NCBI GenBank assembly: GCA_025758065.1
Contig: CP107199.1
Coordinates: forward strand, 186,001-250,000
DNA: 64,000 nucleotides
From: Lachnospiraceae bacterium
GTDB lineage: Bacteria; Bacillota; Clostridia; Lachnospirales; Lachnospiraceae
Direction: 5' to 3'
Part shown: positions 1-8,818 of the stretch, in pieces
Position numbering within the stretch: position 1 is the stretch's first letter
Layout of the letters: every line of letters begins with the position of its first letter
Notes under the pieces: generated by a model
The model's input: only the letters and a program-made list of their open reading frames with translations
The model's database searches: none
Told to the model about the DNA's origin: nothing
Made by a program: the position numbers and the translations under genes

Positions 1-305
1 AACGGAAATGACATAGTAACAGCTGCCAGTACAGTTGCGGTCCATGAAAAAGCGATCTTAACGCTGAAATATTCAATAAAAAACTGTCCAATAGGACGTT
101 TTACACCAAAAAGATATAACAGAAAAAAGCCTGCTACTGTAGGCGGCAGGACTAACGGCAATGTGAGAATGCCATCACAAATGACTTTTAATGTTTCATT
201 TTTCAGGCTTACTACTGCCCAGGCAGCAAACAGCCCAATAAAAAATGTGATAAAAATAGACAGACTGGCTGTCTTCATGGAAATCAAAATTGGGGACCAG
301 TCCAT
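1..305 (-). CDS. modB: Molybdate ABC transporter permease ModB (3' end cut by window edge)
   Basis: About 101 codons are visible, beginning with ATG at 305 (MDWSPILISMKTASLSIF). The N-terminus is a hydrophobic helix followed by LPLVLPPTVAGFFLLY, typical of ModB-type permeases with the binding-protein-dependent transport fold, and then a second membrane segment. The protein would form the channel that takes molybdate from ModA across the membrane. It is the last visible gene of the modA-modB transcription unit and is separated from modA by 212 bases that contain a large hairpin. The rest of the gene and any modC ATPase lie left of the window. The call is firm from sequence pattern and from being next to modA. 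Confidence 0.9.
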   Translation of the reverse strand, partial: MDWSPILISMKTASLSIFITFFIGLFAAWAVVSLKNETLKVICDGILTLPLVLPPTVAGFFLLYLFGVKRPIGQFFIEYFSVKIAFSWTATVLAAVTMSFP

Positions 306-391
306 TTAGAACCTCTTTTCTTATGAGATTTATATGGCAAGTAAGTCTGACACTTTCTTGACCCGATCATGTGCTTTCGTAATCTTTTTGT

Positions 392-479
392 ACTATGAAA
401 GTGTTGCCAATCGTCTATACAAACTGAATGCCTGCATGCAGGGCGTATAGACATTTGGCAACTGGCTTTCATTTATAGT
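392..479. repeat. Large imperfect inverted repeat between modA and modB
   Basis: The arms at about 392-420 and 444-479 pair over most of their length (TGCCAA..GTCTATAC against GTATAGAC..TTGGCA, plus outer ACTAT and GAAAG blocks). A smaller palindrome, CCTGCATGCAGG, lies at the tip. There is no T-run typical of a terminator on the minus strand. It sits wholly between modA and modB, so it would be part of a joint mRNA. It might stabilise the upstream modA message or reduce read-through into modB, but it could also be a mobile palindrome. Confidence 0.7.
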
Positions 480-517
480 GATAACACCGTCAGGTGACAT
501 GTCCGTTTAATCACTGA

Positions 518-1396
518 CTACTGCGCACTGGAAAATCCGTAATCTTCAAATACTGTTATTGCCTTATCAGTCTGTAAGAAAGCAACAAATTCCTTTGCTA
601 CTTCCTCATGGGCAGTACCCTTAACAACGGCTACCGGGTAAATGACCTTCTTTGAAAGGCTTCCTTCTGGAGCTTCTGCTACAACTTCTACTTTATCAGC
701 CATACTTGCTGCATCCGTTGCGTATACGATACCAGCGTCAGCACTTGCTGCTGCTACCTGGTTTAATACCTCGGTTACGTTGGTTCCGAAGCTTACCTTA
801 TCCTGGATCTTATCCCAGATACCTAAGTTTGTTAAAGCTTCCTGTGCATACTGTCCAGCTGGTACACTTGCAGGATCGCCTAATGCAATGCTGTCTGCTT
901 TTTCAATATCTTCAAACTTCTCAAGCTTCTTCTCATTTCCAGCTGGAACAATAAGAACGATCTTGTTCTCCAACAGATCCGTAATGGTATCAGAAGCGAT
1001 CATGCCTTCCTCATCCAGGGCCTTCATCTGCTTGGTAGCTGCTGACATAAATACATCTGCATCCAGACCTTCCTCGATCTGTGTCTGTAATTTGCCTGAG
1101 CTGTCATAGGTTCCCTTTACAGTTACGCCTGGGTTTGCTTCCTCAAACATTGGGATCAGCTTATCTTCGTAAGCATTCTTTAAGCTTGCTGCTGCCGCAA
1201 CTAAGATTTCTGTTTCTTCACCGGAAGCTGCTGCTGTTGTTTCTTTAGCAGTTGTTTCCTCTGCTGCGGTTGTGGTCTCTGCTGCAGTTGTTGCTGCTTC
1301 TGTAGCTGCTGTAGTCTCCTTTGCACTGCCGGAGCATCCAGCTAACATTCCTGCTGCCATCATGGCTGCCATTACAAGGCAAATCTGTTTCTTCAT
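518..1396 (-). CDS. modA: Molybdate-binding lipoprotein ModA
   Basis: A 292-aa periplasmic-type binding protein of the ModA family. It begins with a lipoprotein signal peptide ending in LAGC (Cys21), so it should be anchored to the outside of the cell membrane. Residues 22-62 form a low-complexity Ala/Thr/Glu linker. The ligand domain follows with ModA hallmarks: AAASLKNAYE near the start, DADVFMSAATKQM, GDPASVPAGQYAQEAL and VNQVAAASADAGIVYATDA-like text. It captures molybdate or tungstate and delivers it to ModB. A clear ribosome site (AAGGAG) precedes ATG 1396. It follows the cofactor synthesis genes on the same strand, linking metal uptake to cofactor production. Confidence 0.95.
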   Translation of the reverse strand: MKKQICLVMAAMMAAGMLAGCSGSAKETTAATEAATTAAETTTAAEETTAKETTAAASGEETEILVAAAASLKNAYEDKLIPMFEEANPGVTVKGTYDSSGKLQTQIEEGLDADVFMSAATKQMKALDEEGMIASDTITDLLENKIVLIVPAGNEKKLEKFEDIEKADSIALGDPASVPAGQYAQEALTNLGIWDKIQDKVSFGTNVTEVLNQVAAASADAGIVYATDAASMADKVEVVAEAPEGSLSKKVIYPVAVVKGTAHEEVAKEFVAFLQTDKAITVFEDYGFSSAQ

Positions 1397-1480
1397 AATC
1401 TTATTTCTCCTTTTATAAAATAATGTATATTTATAGCAGTGTCGTTATACTCATCTGACTATAGCGTTTGTAAGGAGAAT

Positions 1481-1518
1481 ACCGCCTGCGCGGCATTCTT
1501 TTTCCCGCTGCAGGCGGT
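1481..1518. repeat. GC-rich inverted repeat between mogA fusion and modA
   Basis: ACCGCCTGC (1481-1489) pairs with GCAGGCGGT (1510-1518), with further GC pairing inside. No T-run follows on the minus strand, so it is a weak candidate terminator. It could be a structured leader or attenuator in front of modA. About 80 bases of AT-rich sequence, able to hold the modA promoter, lie between it and the gene. Confidence 0.5.
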
Positions 1519-1569
1519 ACAAAGATACTGTCTATATGCAATTTTTGTTATCTTTCAGCCATCTCCTGC

Positions 1570-2535
1570 TTAATCTCTTCTGGCGCACTCAGAAGCACTG
1601 CCCCGAAGGATCTTTAAGCCATGATCCAGACTGTCTAAGATAAATCCAAGGCTTTCTTTTACTGCCTTTGGACTTCCCGGCAGGTTTACGATCAGTGTTT
1701 TCTTCCGGATCACACTGACACCTCTGCTTAACATGGCTCTGTCTGTCACTGCCATGGATTTATAACGGATAGCTTCTGCAATTCCGGGAGCATTCCTGTC
1801 TGCCACTGCCATAGTTGCCTCCGGTGTCTGATCCCTTAAGGAAAATCCGGTCCCGCCGCTTGTAAGCACCAGGTCAAGCTGCCTGCCATCTGCCAGCCGC
1901 ATCAGCTGTGTCTTTAACATAGCCGGTTCATCTGGAAGGATCATTGTCTCTACTACTTCATATCCCGCCTGTTCTAACAGTTCTTTCGCTGCAGGACCGC
2001 TTTCATCTACTCTTTCTCCTTTTGCGCCCTTATCACTTAAAGTGATAACTGCTGCCTGGAAAGGTCTGTTTTCATCTGGATAACAGGTAATGACCGTATC
2101 TCCCGGATGAATGGTTCCTTCCTGTAAGACTTCTGCAAACACACCTTCTCTCGGCATGATGCATTCGCCCATTCTTTTATAGATGGCACAATGGCTGTGA
2201 CATTCTTTACCAATCTGGGTCATACGAAGTACCACATCTCCAATATAGATCATCATTCCTACCGGCAGAGAGCGGAAATCAATACCTTCTACCACCAGAT
2301 TTTCACCAAAAGCCCCATCCTCTACCTGGGCACCGCGCTCATTAAACTCTTTTACCTTATCATAGGATAAAAGGCTTACCTGACGGTGCCATTTACCAGC
2401 ATGGGCATCTCCTTCAATACCAAAATCTTTAAGAAAATGTCCTTCCGGTACAGAATGTTTTTCAACACCTTTTTTTTCACTGGTACAGACCGCTTTTACC
2501 ACGCCTTCCGGGCCCTTTTTTCCAGTTATTTCCAT
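1570..2535 (-). CDS. MOSC domain - MogA (molybdopterin adenylyltransferase) fusion protein
   Basis: A 321-aa two-domain protein. Residues 1 to about 150 form a MOSC domain (GDAHAGKWHRQVSLLS, GAFGENLVVEG, LRMTQIGKECHSHC), a module that handles sulfur or molybdopterin. Residues from about 160 to 321 form a MogA/MoaB domain (ITLSDKGAKGERVDESGP, LVLTSGGTGFSLRDQTPEAT, VNLPGSPKAVKESL), which adenylates molybdopterin before metal insertion. The two activities are usually on separate proteins in Proteobacteria; fusions are known in Clostridia. ATG 2535 is preceded by GGAGG, and the gene lies 6 bases after moaA, so the two are co-transcribed. The exact sulfur chemistry of the MOSC half is unknown. Confidence 0.9.
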   Translation of the reverse strand: MEITGKKGPEGVVKAVCTSEKKGVEKHSVPEGHFLKDFGIEGDAHAGKWHRQVSLLSYDKVKEFNERGAQVEDGAFGENLVVEGIDFRSLPVGMMIYIGDVVLRMTQIGKECHSHCAIYKRMGECIMPREGVFAEVLQEGTIHPGDTVITCYPDENRPFQAAVITLSDKGAKGERVDESGPAAKELLEQAGYEVVETMILPDEPAMLKTQLMRLADGRQLDLVLTSGGTGFSLRDQTPEATMAVADRNAPGIAEAIRYKSMAVTDRAMLSRGVSVIRKKTLIVNLPGSPKAVKESLGFILDSLDHGLKILRGSASECARRD

Positions 2536-2541
2536 TTTATC

Positions 2542-3615
2542 TTATCCTCCAATTGAAATCATATTATGAGCTTCCGTGATCTCACCCGGCTTTTCAAAGC
2601 AGTGGGCTGCAGGTTTTTCATAAATTGCCCTTGCAAGTGCTTCCCGCAGCTTCTCCTGAAGCTTTTCATCCCTTACATCTCTGCCCGCCTGCCAGATATA
2701 ATGTGTATCTTCTTCTGGTCTTTCCTGTCCTTCTCTTAAAATACTTCTTAGGTCTGTTCCGTCATCATAACAGAGACAGGATTTTACATGTCCCTGGGAT
2801 GTTAAACGGACTCTGTTGCAGGAAGAACAGAATTTCCCATGAATAGCGCTGATCAGGCCAATGCTTCCCTTAAATCCAGAAGCCTTATAATATACAGCCG
2901 GCCCAAAGCCATGGACTGTGCTATCTTCTGCCAGATCCGGATATGTCTTTTTCATATTTTCAAGAAGCCAGTTATGATCAATGGTCTTAAACTGCCTGCC
3001 ATAGCCAATGGGCATCATTTCTATAAAACGCACATCCACAGGATAGCGCTTTGCAAGCTCTGCTACCTGCTGCCAGTTTTCCTGAGGTGAAAGCCCTGCA
3101 GTTTTTCCGCCTGTCTGCAGCTGTCTGAAATCAATGGAAACTGCATTGATCTTAACTGGGACTGGCAGATCTTCTGCTTTTTCAATGACTTTCATTACCT
3201 CAGACAGTTTGTCCCGGCCCGTTATCTTCTCATAAAGTACCGGGTCTACTGTATCCAGACTGATATTAACTGCATCCAGTCCTGCATCTAACAGCTGGTC
3301 CAGATACTGCGCTAACTGGACTCCGTTGGTAGTCAGCGTTACCTTTTCGATGCCAGGTATATTTTTAAGCATCTTTACCAGCTGGGGGCAGCTTTTTCTT
3401 GCCAATGGTTCCCCACCGGTTACTTTGATCTTTTTAATTCCCAGGGAAGCCGCTGCAATGGCAATGGCTTCAAATTCTTCCAAAGCTAAAACATCCCAGC
3501 GCGGCATACAGTCAATTCCATCCGGCATGCAATATTTACATCGCAGGTTACATCGGTCTGTAATGGAAAACCGCATGTAGTCGATCTCTCTTCCCATTCT
3601 GTCCTTCATCAGCAT
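2542..3615 (-). CDS. moaA: GTP 3',8-cyclase MoaA (radical SAM)
   Basis: A 357-aa radical SAM enzyme catalysing the first step of molybdopterin synthesis, from GTP to 3',8-cyclo-7,8-dihydro-GTP. The N-terminal cluster motif is CNLRCKYCMPDG; the SAM-binding segment VTGGEPLARK follows. The second iron-sulfur site is the C-terminal CSSCNRVRLT with a further Cys in SCLCYDDG. The protein ends in Gly-Gly, as the family requires. The stretch VDFRQLQTGGKTAGLSPQ looks like a small insertion. The start overlaps the end of moaC; ATG 3615 and ATG 3609 are both possible, and AGGGA favours the second. It forms one operon with moaC and the MOSC-MogA gene. Confidence 0.95.
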   Translation of the reverse strand: MLMKDRMGREIDYMRFSITDRCNLRCKYCMPDGIDCMPRWDVLALEEFEAIAIAAASLGIKKIKVTGGEPLARKSCPQLVKMLKNIPGIEKVTLTTNGVQLAQYLDQLLDAGLDAVNISLDTVDPVLYEKITGRDKLSEVMKVIEKAEDLPVPVKINAVSIDFRQLQTGGKTAGLSPQENWQQVAELAKRYPVDVRFIEMMPIGYGRQFKTIDHNWLLENMKKTYPDLAEDSTVHGFGPAVYYKASGFKGSIGLISAIHGKFCSSCNRVRLTSQGHVKSCLCYDDGTDLRSILREGQERPEEDTHYIWQAGRDVRDEKLQEKLREALARAIYEKPAAHCFEKPGEITEAHNMISIGG

Positions 3616-4097
3616 CCCTGCTTTCTCGGGTTGACAAACTCACCGCTTTTTCCGCCGGATTTATGCTCCAGGTAAATATTCCCCATTTCCATGGACTTAT
3701 CCACTGCCTTACACATATCATAAATAGTAAGAAGGGCAATATTTACACCAGTCAGTGCTTCCATCTCTACACCGGTCTTTCCTGTGGTACGTGCTGTACA
3801 GACTGCTTCTATCTCATTTGTCTCTTCCTTTATGGTAAAATCCACAGTCAGCTTGGTAAGATTTAATAAGTGGCACAGCGGGATCAGTTCCGAAGTTTTT
3901 TTCGCACCCATGATACCGGCTACTCTGGCAACTCCTAACACATCTCCTTTTGCCATAGTCCCTTCTTCCACTTTTTTCAGACACTGGGGACTCATATAAA
4001 TACTTCCCCTGGCAGTAGCTTCCCGCTTTGTCTCTGCTTTTTCGCTTACATCTACCATAAGGGCATTGCCATTTTCATCAAAATGTGTAAATTCCAT
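3609..4097 (-). CDS. moaC: Cyclic pyranopterin monophosphate synthase MoaC
   Basis: A 162-aa protein matching MoaC along its full length: MVDVSEKAETKREATARG, KGDVLGVARVAGIMGAKKTSELIPLCH, GVEMEALTGVNIALLTIYDMCKAVDK and KSGGKSG. MoaC works with MoaA to convert the cyclised GTP into cyclic pyranopterin monophosphate. The catalytic Lys/Asp region (YDMCKAVDK) and the LCH segment are present. The stop overlaps the moaA start, which indicates translational coupling. No moaD, moaE or moeB gene is visible, so molybdopterin synthase must be encoded elsewhere. Confidence 0.96.
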   Translation of the reverse strand: MEFTHFDENGNALMVDVSEKAETKREATARGSIYMSPQCLKKVEEGTMAKGDVLGVARVAGIMGAKKTSELIPLCHLLNLTKLTVDFTIKEETNEIEAVCTARTTGKTGVEMEALTGVNIALLTIYDMCKAVDKSMEMGNIYLEHKSGGKSGEFVNPRKQGC

Positions 4098-4102
4098 TTA
4101 TA

Positions 4103-5161
4103 TTACACTCCTTTTCCAAAGCCGCAGTTAGGGAAGGTACAGACCGGACAATTCAGGCACAGACCGCCAAGTCCCAAAGCAGCCAGTTCTTCTGCTGTTA
4201 CCTTATCATCTGCCATAACTCTTGGAAGGACCAGATCAAAAATGGTTCTCTTTGCATACATAACACAGCCCGGAAGTCCCATGATCGCTACCGTTCTTGG
4301 ATCATCTCCTTCTGTTACCTGATAATAAGCTAACATGAACATAGCTCCCGGAAGGACCGGTGCGCCGTAAGATACAATATCTGCTCCTGTATTTTTAATA
4401 GCAAGAGGTGTTTTATCATCCGGATCCACGCTCATTCCTCCGGTACAGACTACAATATCGGCTCCTTTATGGATCATATCAAGGATAGACGTTGTTACCT
4501 TTGTATCATCATCGTTCCAGGTCACATGATCGATGATCTCTGTATCAAATTCTGCCAATTTTCCTTCAATAACAGGTGTAAAGGTATCTTTGATCCTTCC
4601 GTAGAAAACTTCATTTCCGGTGGTAACGATACCTACTTTTTTATGTTTAAATGGAAGTAGGTTTAAGATCGGCTTGTTTCCTGTTGCCGCCATAGCTGCT
4701 TCTTTTGCTTTTGTCATCTTTTCTTCTTCAATGACAAGTGGGATAATACGGGTTCCCGCTAATTTATCACCTTTTTTAACGACAAAATTTCCATGGCGGG
4801 TAGCGATCATCATCTGACCGAAGCCATTAACTGCCTTCAACCCCTTATTATCTACTTTTAACAGACCGTCACAGGCTGCTGTCAGCTCAATTTTTCCTTC
4901 TTTTGCCTGGGAGCGCTCCATGTGTTCCCCTTTGCACATGGCACAGAGGATCTCTGCACCATCATTTTCATGCAGCATCCCCTCTTCCTTTTCCCATACA
5001 TAAAGCTGATCCTTTCCCACACTTAAAAGTACCGGGATATCTTCTTTTGTAACAACGTGGCCTTTACGGAAAACCGCATCCTTGGTCACGCCCTTGATGA
5101 TCTGGGTAATATCATGGCAGAGAACTGCTCCCTCTGCATCTACTGTTTTGATCAATTTCAT
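4103..5161 (-). CDS. MoeA-like molybdopterin-binding protein with Cys-rich tail
   Basis: About 352 aa from ATG 5161 (MKLIKTVDAEGAVLCHD). The central part has the MPT-binding fold shared by MoeA and MogA: GIVTTGNEVFYGRI, ADIVVCTGGMSVDPDDKTP and GLPGCVMYAKRTIFDLVLPR. It lacks the full MoeA domain set, so it belongs to the shorter Firmicutes group annotated as molybdopterin-binding protein. The last 20 residues carry a Cys cluster (CLNCPVCTFPNCGFGKG) that may bind metal. ATG 5161 is chosen because GGGAGG lies upstream, although about 18 bases away, which is long. An upstream extension to 5233 has no ribosome site and no family resemblance. First gene of the moa operon. Confidence 0.85.
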   Translation of the reverse strand: MKLIKTVDAEGAVLCHDITQIIKGVTKDAVFRKGHVVTKEDIPVLLSVGKDQLYVWEKEEGMLHENDGAEILCAMCKGEHMERSQAKEGKIELTAACDGLLKVDNKGLKAVNGFGQMMIATRHGNFVVKKGDKLAGTRIIPLVIEEEKMTKAKEAAMAATGNKPILNLLPFKHKKVGIVTTGNEVFYGRIKDTFTPVIEGKLAEFDTEIIDHVTWNDDDTKVTTSILDMIHKGADIVVCTGGMSVDPDDKTPLAIKNTGADIVSYGAPVLPGAMFMLAYYQVTEGDDPRTVAIMGLPGCVMYAKRTIFDLVLPRVMADDKVTAEELAALGLGGLCLNCPVCTFPNCGFGKGV

Positions 5162-5308
5162 AATTATATTTTTATGCAACCTCCCGTTATTATTTTCCGT
5201 AAATAACGCATTATTAGAATAGCACCAACACAACTTTTTGTAAACCTTTTAACAAAACTTTCTGGTGATCTTTTTGATGATCTTGCAGCAATAACTTTCT
5301 GGTAATCT

Positions 5309-5349
5309 AAAAGGGACCTGCAGCATACACATATCTGCAAGTCCCTTTT
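5309..5349. terminator. Bidirectional-looking hairpin terminator after the YerC-like gene
   Basis: AAAAGGGACCTGCAG (5309-5323) pairs with CTGCAAGTCCCTTTT (5335-5349) with one mismatch around an 11-base loop, followed by T-rich sequence on both strands. It separates the YerC-like gene from the moa operon. Confidence 0.85.
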
Positions 5350-5399
5350 GAATTACCTGTTTTTTGGTTTTTGCCGCACCTTTTCCGATGCATTTTTTC

Positions 5400-5699
5400 T
5401 TACTTTTCTTCTCCCCCAAGAAGCCGTTCAAATACCATATCATATCCGTCACTTCCATAATTGAGAGAACGGTTTACACGGCTGATGGTAGCTGTAGAAG
5501 CTCCTGTCTTTTCTGCGATCTCCAGATAAGTCTTTCCTTCCCTGAGCATCTTTGCTACTTCATATCGCTGTGAAAGCGACAACAGCTCATTGATGGTGCA
5601 TACATCCTCAAAGAACTTATAGCACTCCTCCGGATCTTTCAGCGTGAGGATCGCGTCAAATAAATGATCTACGGCTTCTGTTTTGATCTTTTTATTCAT
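5400..5699 (-). CDS. YerC/YecD family TrpR-related regulator
   Basis: A 99-aa protein matching the YerC/YecD group of TrpR-like helix-turn-helix proteins found in most Firmicutes. The N-terminal half (LFDAILTLKDPEECYKFFEDVCTINELLSLSQRYEVAKML) is the dimerisation/TrpR core, and the recognition helix lies in TYLEIAEKTGASTATISRVNRSL. ATG 5699 follows AAGGAGCAGG closely. It is transcribed toward the moa operon but a strong terminator separates them. The target genes of this family are poorly defined, so a link to molybdenum genes is not supported. Confidence 0.9.
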   Translation of the reverse strand: MNKKIKTEAVDHLFDAILTLKDPEECYKFFEDVCTINELLSLSQRYEVAKMLREGKTYLEIAEKTGASTATISRVNRSLNYGSDGYDMVFERLLGGEEK

Positions 5700-5945
5700 T
5701 TTTCCTGCTCCTTATATACGTTACCGCCCCAGACGGTCGTTTTATACAATGATATAAATACTATTTACGTCTGTATAATTTTAACATATTAAAGTCTGAA
5801 AGTCCATATCTAAAGTATATATCTTTTCTTAAAATCCATATATTCCCACAGAAAAATCTGTGGTATACTAAGAAAGAACATCTTGATTCACTTTCACTAT
5901 CATTCATTTTCACAATCAATAAAATATAAGGAGATAAGATTATTC

Positions 5946-7310
5946 ATGGAATACCGTATTGAACATGACTCCATGGGCGAAGTCCAGGTTCCGGCTGACC
6001 GTTACTGGGGCGCACAGACCCAGAGAAGCTTCCAGAACTTCCCTATTGGAACAGAAAAGATCCCCATGGAAGTGATCCTCGCTTTTGCCATTTTAAAAAA
6101 GGCAGCAGCCATTGCAAACAATCGTCTTGGTAAACTGGATGAGAAGCGCCTTGCCCTCATTTCCCAGGCCTGCGACGAAATACTGGCAGGTAAACTGGAT
6201 GATAACTTCCCTCTGTCCGTATGGCAGACCGGAAGCGGCACCCAGTCCAATATGAATGTAAACGAAGTGATCGCAGGACGTGGAAATGCCATTGCAGGCG
6301 AAAAGATCCTCCATCCAAATGATCATTCCAACATGTCCCAAAGCTCCAACGATACTTTTCCAACTGCCATGCACATTGCTGCAGTTATGGAGATCGAAGA
6401 CAAACTGTTCCCTGCTATTGACCGCCTGACTGATACATTTACCAGACTGATGGCTGAAAATGAAGGAATCGTAAAAACAGGACGTACCCATCTTCAGGAT
6501 GCTACCCCTATTTCCTTCTCCCAGGAGATCAGCGGCTGGCGGGAAATGCTCATTAAATCCAAGGCAATGCTTTCTTTAAGCTTAAAAGGTCTTTACGAGC
6601 TGGCTCTTGGCGGCACTGCTGTAGGTACCGGTTTAAATGCCCCCGAAGGCTTTGATACCGAGGTTGCAAAAGCAGTCGCAGAGCTGACTGGAAAAGATTT
6701 TGTTACAGCCCCCAATAAATTCCACTCTCTCACCAGTAAGGATGAGCTTGTCTTTGCTCACGGCGCCTTAAAGGGACTGGCTGCTGATATGATGAAGATG
6801 GCAAATGACATCCGCTGGCTGTCCAGCGGCCCACGGTGCGGCCTTGGTGAGATCTTCATTCCGGAAAATGAACCTGGCAGCTCTATTATGCCTGGAAAAG
6901 TTAATCCGACCCAGTGTGAATCTGTTACCATGGTAGCAGTCCAGGTCATTGCCAATGATACAGCTGTAGGCATGGCGGCTTCCCAGGGCAATTTTGAGTT
7001 AAACGTGTTCATGCCGGTATGCATTTACAATTTCCTGCAGTCTGTACGTCTGCTTACTGACTCATTAAATTCCTTTAATGACCGGTGCGTAAGCGGTATC
7101 CGTGCAAACCGGGAAAAGATGGACGAAAACCTCCATCGTTCCCTGATGCTCGTTACCTGCTTAAATCCATATATTGGATATGAAAATGCAGCTAAAACAG
7201 CTAAAAAGGCTTATAAAGAGAATATATCCCTGAAAGAAGCCTGCGTAGAGCTGGGCTTTCTCACCGCTGATAAATTTGATGAGATCTTCCATCCGGAACA
7301 GATGGTGTAA
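5946..7310 (+). CDS. fumC: Class II fumarate hydratase
   Basis: A 454-aa cytosolic enzyme interconverting fumarate and L-malate. Starts at ATG 5946 (MEYRIEHDSMGEVQVP), 12 bases after AAGGAG; an upstream in-frame extension is not family-like. Motifs along the chain are QTGSGTQSNMNVNEVI, HPNDHSNMSQSSNDTFPTA, GRTHLQDATPI and the fumarase/aspartase signature GSSIMPGKVNP. The oxygen-stable class II form contains no iron-sulfur cluster. The next gene, 175 bases downstream, is malic enzyme, so the pair could carry fumarate to malate to pyruvate. Confidence 0.97.
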   Translation: MEYRIEHDSMGEVQVPADRYWGAQTQRSFQNFPIGTEKIPMEVILAFAILKKAAAIANNRLGKLDEKRLALISQACDEILAGKLDDNFPLSVWQTGSGTQSNMNVNEVIAGRGNAIAGEKILHPNDHSNMSQSSNDTFPTAMHIAAVMEIEDKLFPAIDRLTDTFTRLMAENEGIVKTGRTHLQDATPISFSQEISGWREMLIKSKAMLSLSLKGLYELALGGTAVGTGLNAPEGFDTEVAKAVAELTGKDFVTAPNKFHSLTSKDELVFAHGALKGLAADMMKMANDIRWLSSGPRCGLGEIFIPENEPGSSIMPGKVNPTQCESVTMVAVQVIANDTAVGMAASQGNFELNVFMPVCIYNFLQSVRLLTDSLNSFNDRCVSGIRANREKMDENLHRSLMLVTCLNPYIGYENAAKTAKKAYKENISLKEACVELGFLTADKFDEIFHPEQMV

Positions 7311-7315
7311 GTGAT

Positions 7316-7340
7316 GCTTTCCCCCACGTTTTGGGAAAGC
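7316..7340. terminator. Hairpin after fumC
   Basis: GCTTTCCC (7316-7323) pairs with GGGAAAGC (7333-7340). No T-run follows, so factor-independent termination is doubtful. A second short hairpin (CACCCC/GGGGTG, about 7430-7447) lies in front of the malic enzyme gene. Confidence 0.4.
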
Positions 7341-7484
7341 AATGAAATGATCAACATTGGTCCCGCCTGCCAAAGCAGATAGCAAAGCACATCAATGCGG
7401 GATCTGTATTTAGAAATATTGTTAATACACACCCCCTGGTGGGGTGATGTGAGTATAATTAATTATTATAAGGAGACACACACT

Positions 7485-8654
7485 ATGGATATCAATCAGG
7501 CTTCCCTTCAGATGCATTATGACCTTCACGGAAAGATCGAGGTAATTTCCCGTAAAAAGATCGAGACCAGAGAAGATCTTTCCCTTGCTTACACACCAGG
7601 CGTTGCAGAACCATGCCGTGTGATCGCAAAAGATTACGAGCAGTCCTTTAAGCTGACCCGCCGTTCCAACCTGGTAGCTGTTATCACAGACGGAACCGCT
7701 GTTTTAGGTCTTGGCGATATTGGTCCTGCTGCCGGTATGCCGGTTATGGAAGGAAAATGCGCCCTGTTTAAAGAATTTGCTGACGTAGACGCATTCCCAC
7801 TGTGCATCGACTCTAAAGACACCGATACTATCGTCCAGACCATTTACCTGATCTCCAAGAGCTTTGGCGGTATCAACTTAGAGGATATTGCAGCTCCAAG
7901 ATGCTTTGAGATTGAGCGCCGCTTAAAGGAAATGTGCGACATTCCGGTATTCCATGATGACCAGCACGGAACTGCTATCGTTGTTGCAGCTGCTTTATTA
8001 AATGCGATCAAGGTAACAAAGAAAGAAATGGGTAAGTTAAGAATCGTAATCAATGGTGCCGGCGCTGCAGGTATCGCTATTGGCAAGCACCTGATCAACA
8101 TGGGCTTTGGAAATGTGATCATGTGTGATATTAACGGCATCATCTGCGAAGGCGATGAAGGCTTAAATCCAGGTCAGGAGGAGATCTCCCATATCAGCAA
8201 CTTAAATCATGAACACGGTAAACTAGCTGATGCATTAAAGGATGCTGACGCATTTATCGGAGTATCCCGTCCAAATCTGGTTACAAAGGAAATGGTTTCC
8301 ACCATGAACAACGGTATCGTATTTGCCATGGCAAACCCAACTCCTGAGATCATGCCTGACGAGGCTTTAGCCGGCGGCGCTGCTGTTGTTGGTACCGGCC
8401 GTTCCGACTTCCCGAACCAGATCAACAATGTACTTGTATTCCCAGGTGTCTTTAAGGGCGCACTCTCTGTCCGTGCAAAAGAGATCACCGAATTAATGAA
8501 GCAGAGAGCTTCCTATGCAATTGCCAGCATGATCCCAGATGAGGAACTGACTCCTGAAAATATCATTGCTTCCCCGTTAAATAAAGGCGTTGCCGATGTA
8601 GTTGCAAAAGCTGTTGCTGATACTGCTATTGAGGAAGGCATCGCAAGAATCTAA
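7485..8654 (+). CDS. NAD-dependent malic enzyme (oxaloacetate-decarboxylating)
   Basis: A 389-aa malic enzyme of the short bacterial type converting malate to pyruvate and CO2 with reduction of NAD(P). ATG 7485 follows AAGGAG by about 9 bases; the longer upstream reading frame is rejected. Motifs are LAYTPGVAEPCR with the catalytic Tyr, ITDGTAVLGLGDIGPAAGMPVMEGK, the metal site FHDDQHGTA, the Rossmann loop VINGAGAAGIAIGKHL and FAMANPTPEI. NAD preference is inferred from short size and context. It follows fumC on the same strand and ends at a strong terminator. Confidence 0.95.
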   Translation: MDINQASLQMHYDLHGKIEVISRKKIETREDLSLAYTPGVAEPCRVIAKDYEQSFKLTRRSNLVAVITDGTAVLGLGDIGPAAGMPVMEGKCALFKEFADVDAFPLCIDSKDTDTIVQTIYLISKSFGGINLEDIAAPRCFEIERRLKEMCDIPVFHDDQHGTAIVVAAALLNAIKVTKKEMGKLRIVINGAGAAGIAIGKHLINMGFGNVIMCDINGIICEGDEGLNPGQEEISHISNLNHEHGKLADALKDADAFIGVSRPNLVTKEMVSTMNNGIVFAMANPTPEIMPDEALAGGAAVVGTGRSDFPNQINNVLVFPGVFKGALSVRAKEITELMKQRASYAIASMIPDEELTPENIIASPLNKGVADVVAKAVADTAIEEGIARI

Positions 8655-8676
8655 AACAGAGTATATCTGATAAAGG

Positions 8677-8715
8677 ACTGTGGCAGAATAATCGTGTGTT
8701 CTGCCACAGTTTTTT
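8677..8715 (+). terminator. Rho-independent terminator of malic enzyme gene
   Basis: ACTGTGGCAGAA (8677-8688) and TTCTGCCACAGT (8699-8710) form a perfect 12-bp stem, followed by TTTTT. Confidence 0.93.
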
Positions 8716-8818
8716 ACTCTGTATAGCAACATTTTCCCAACTCATGCGGGCAAAACCACTGTGCATACCTGTATCCGCCGTTGGCGGATATGGTGCCAGA
8801 CAGAAAGGAGCAACTACT

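Noticed and set aside
284..517. Possible molybdenum cofactor riboswitch between modA and modB
   Set aside because: A large hairpin is present but the conserved Moco-motif blocks I know were not recognised; left as an inverted repeat.
642..1109. 155-codon plus-strand frame opposite modA
   Set aside because: Antisense shadow of a well-supported gene; no ribosome site or family resemblance.
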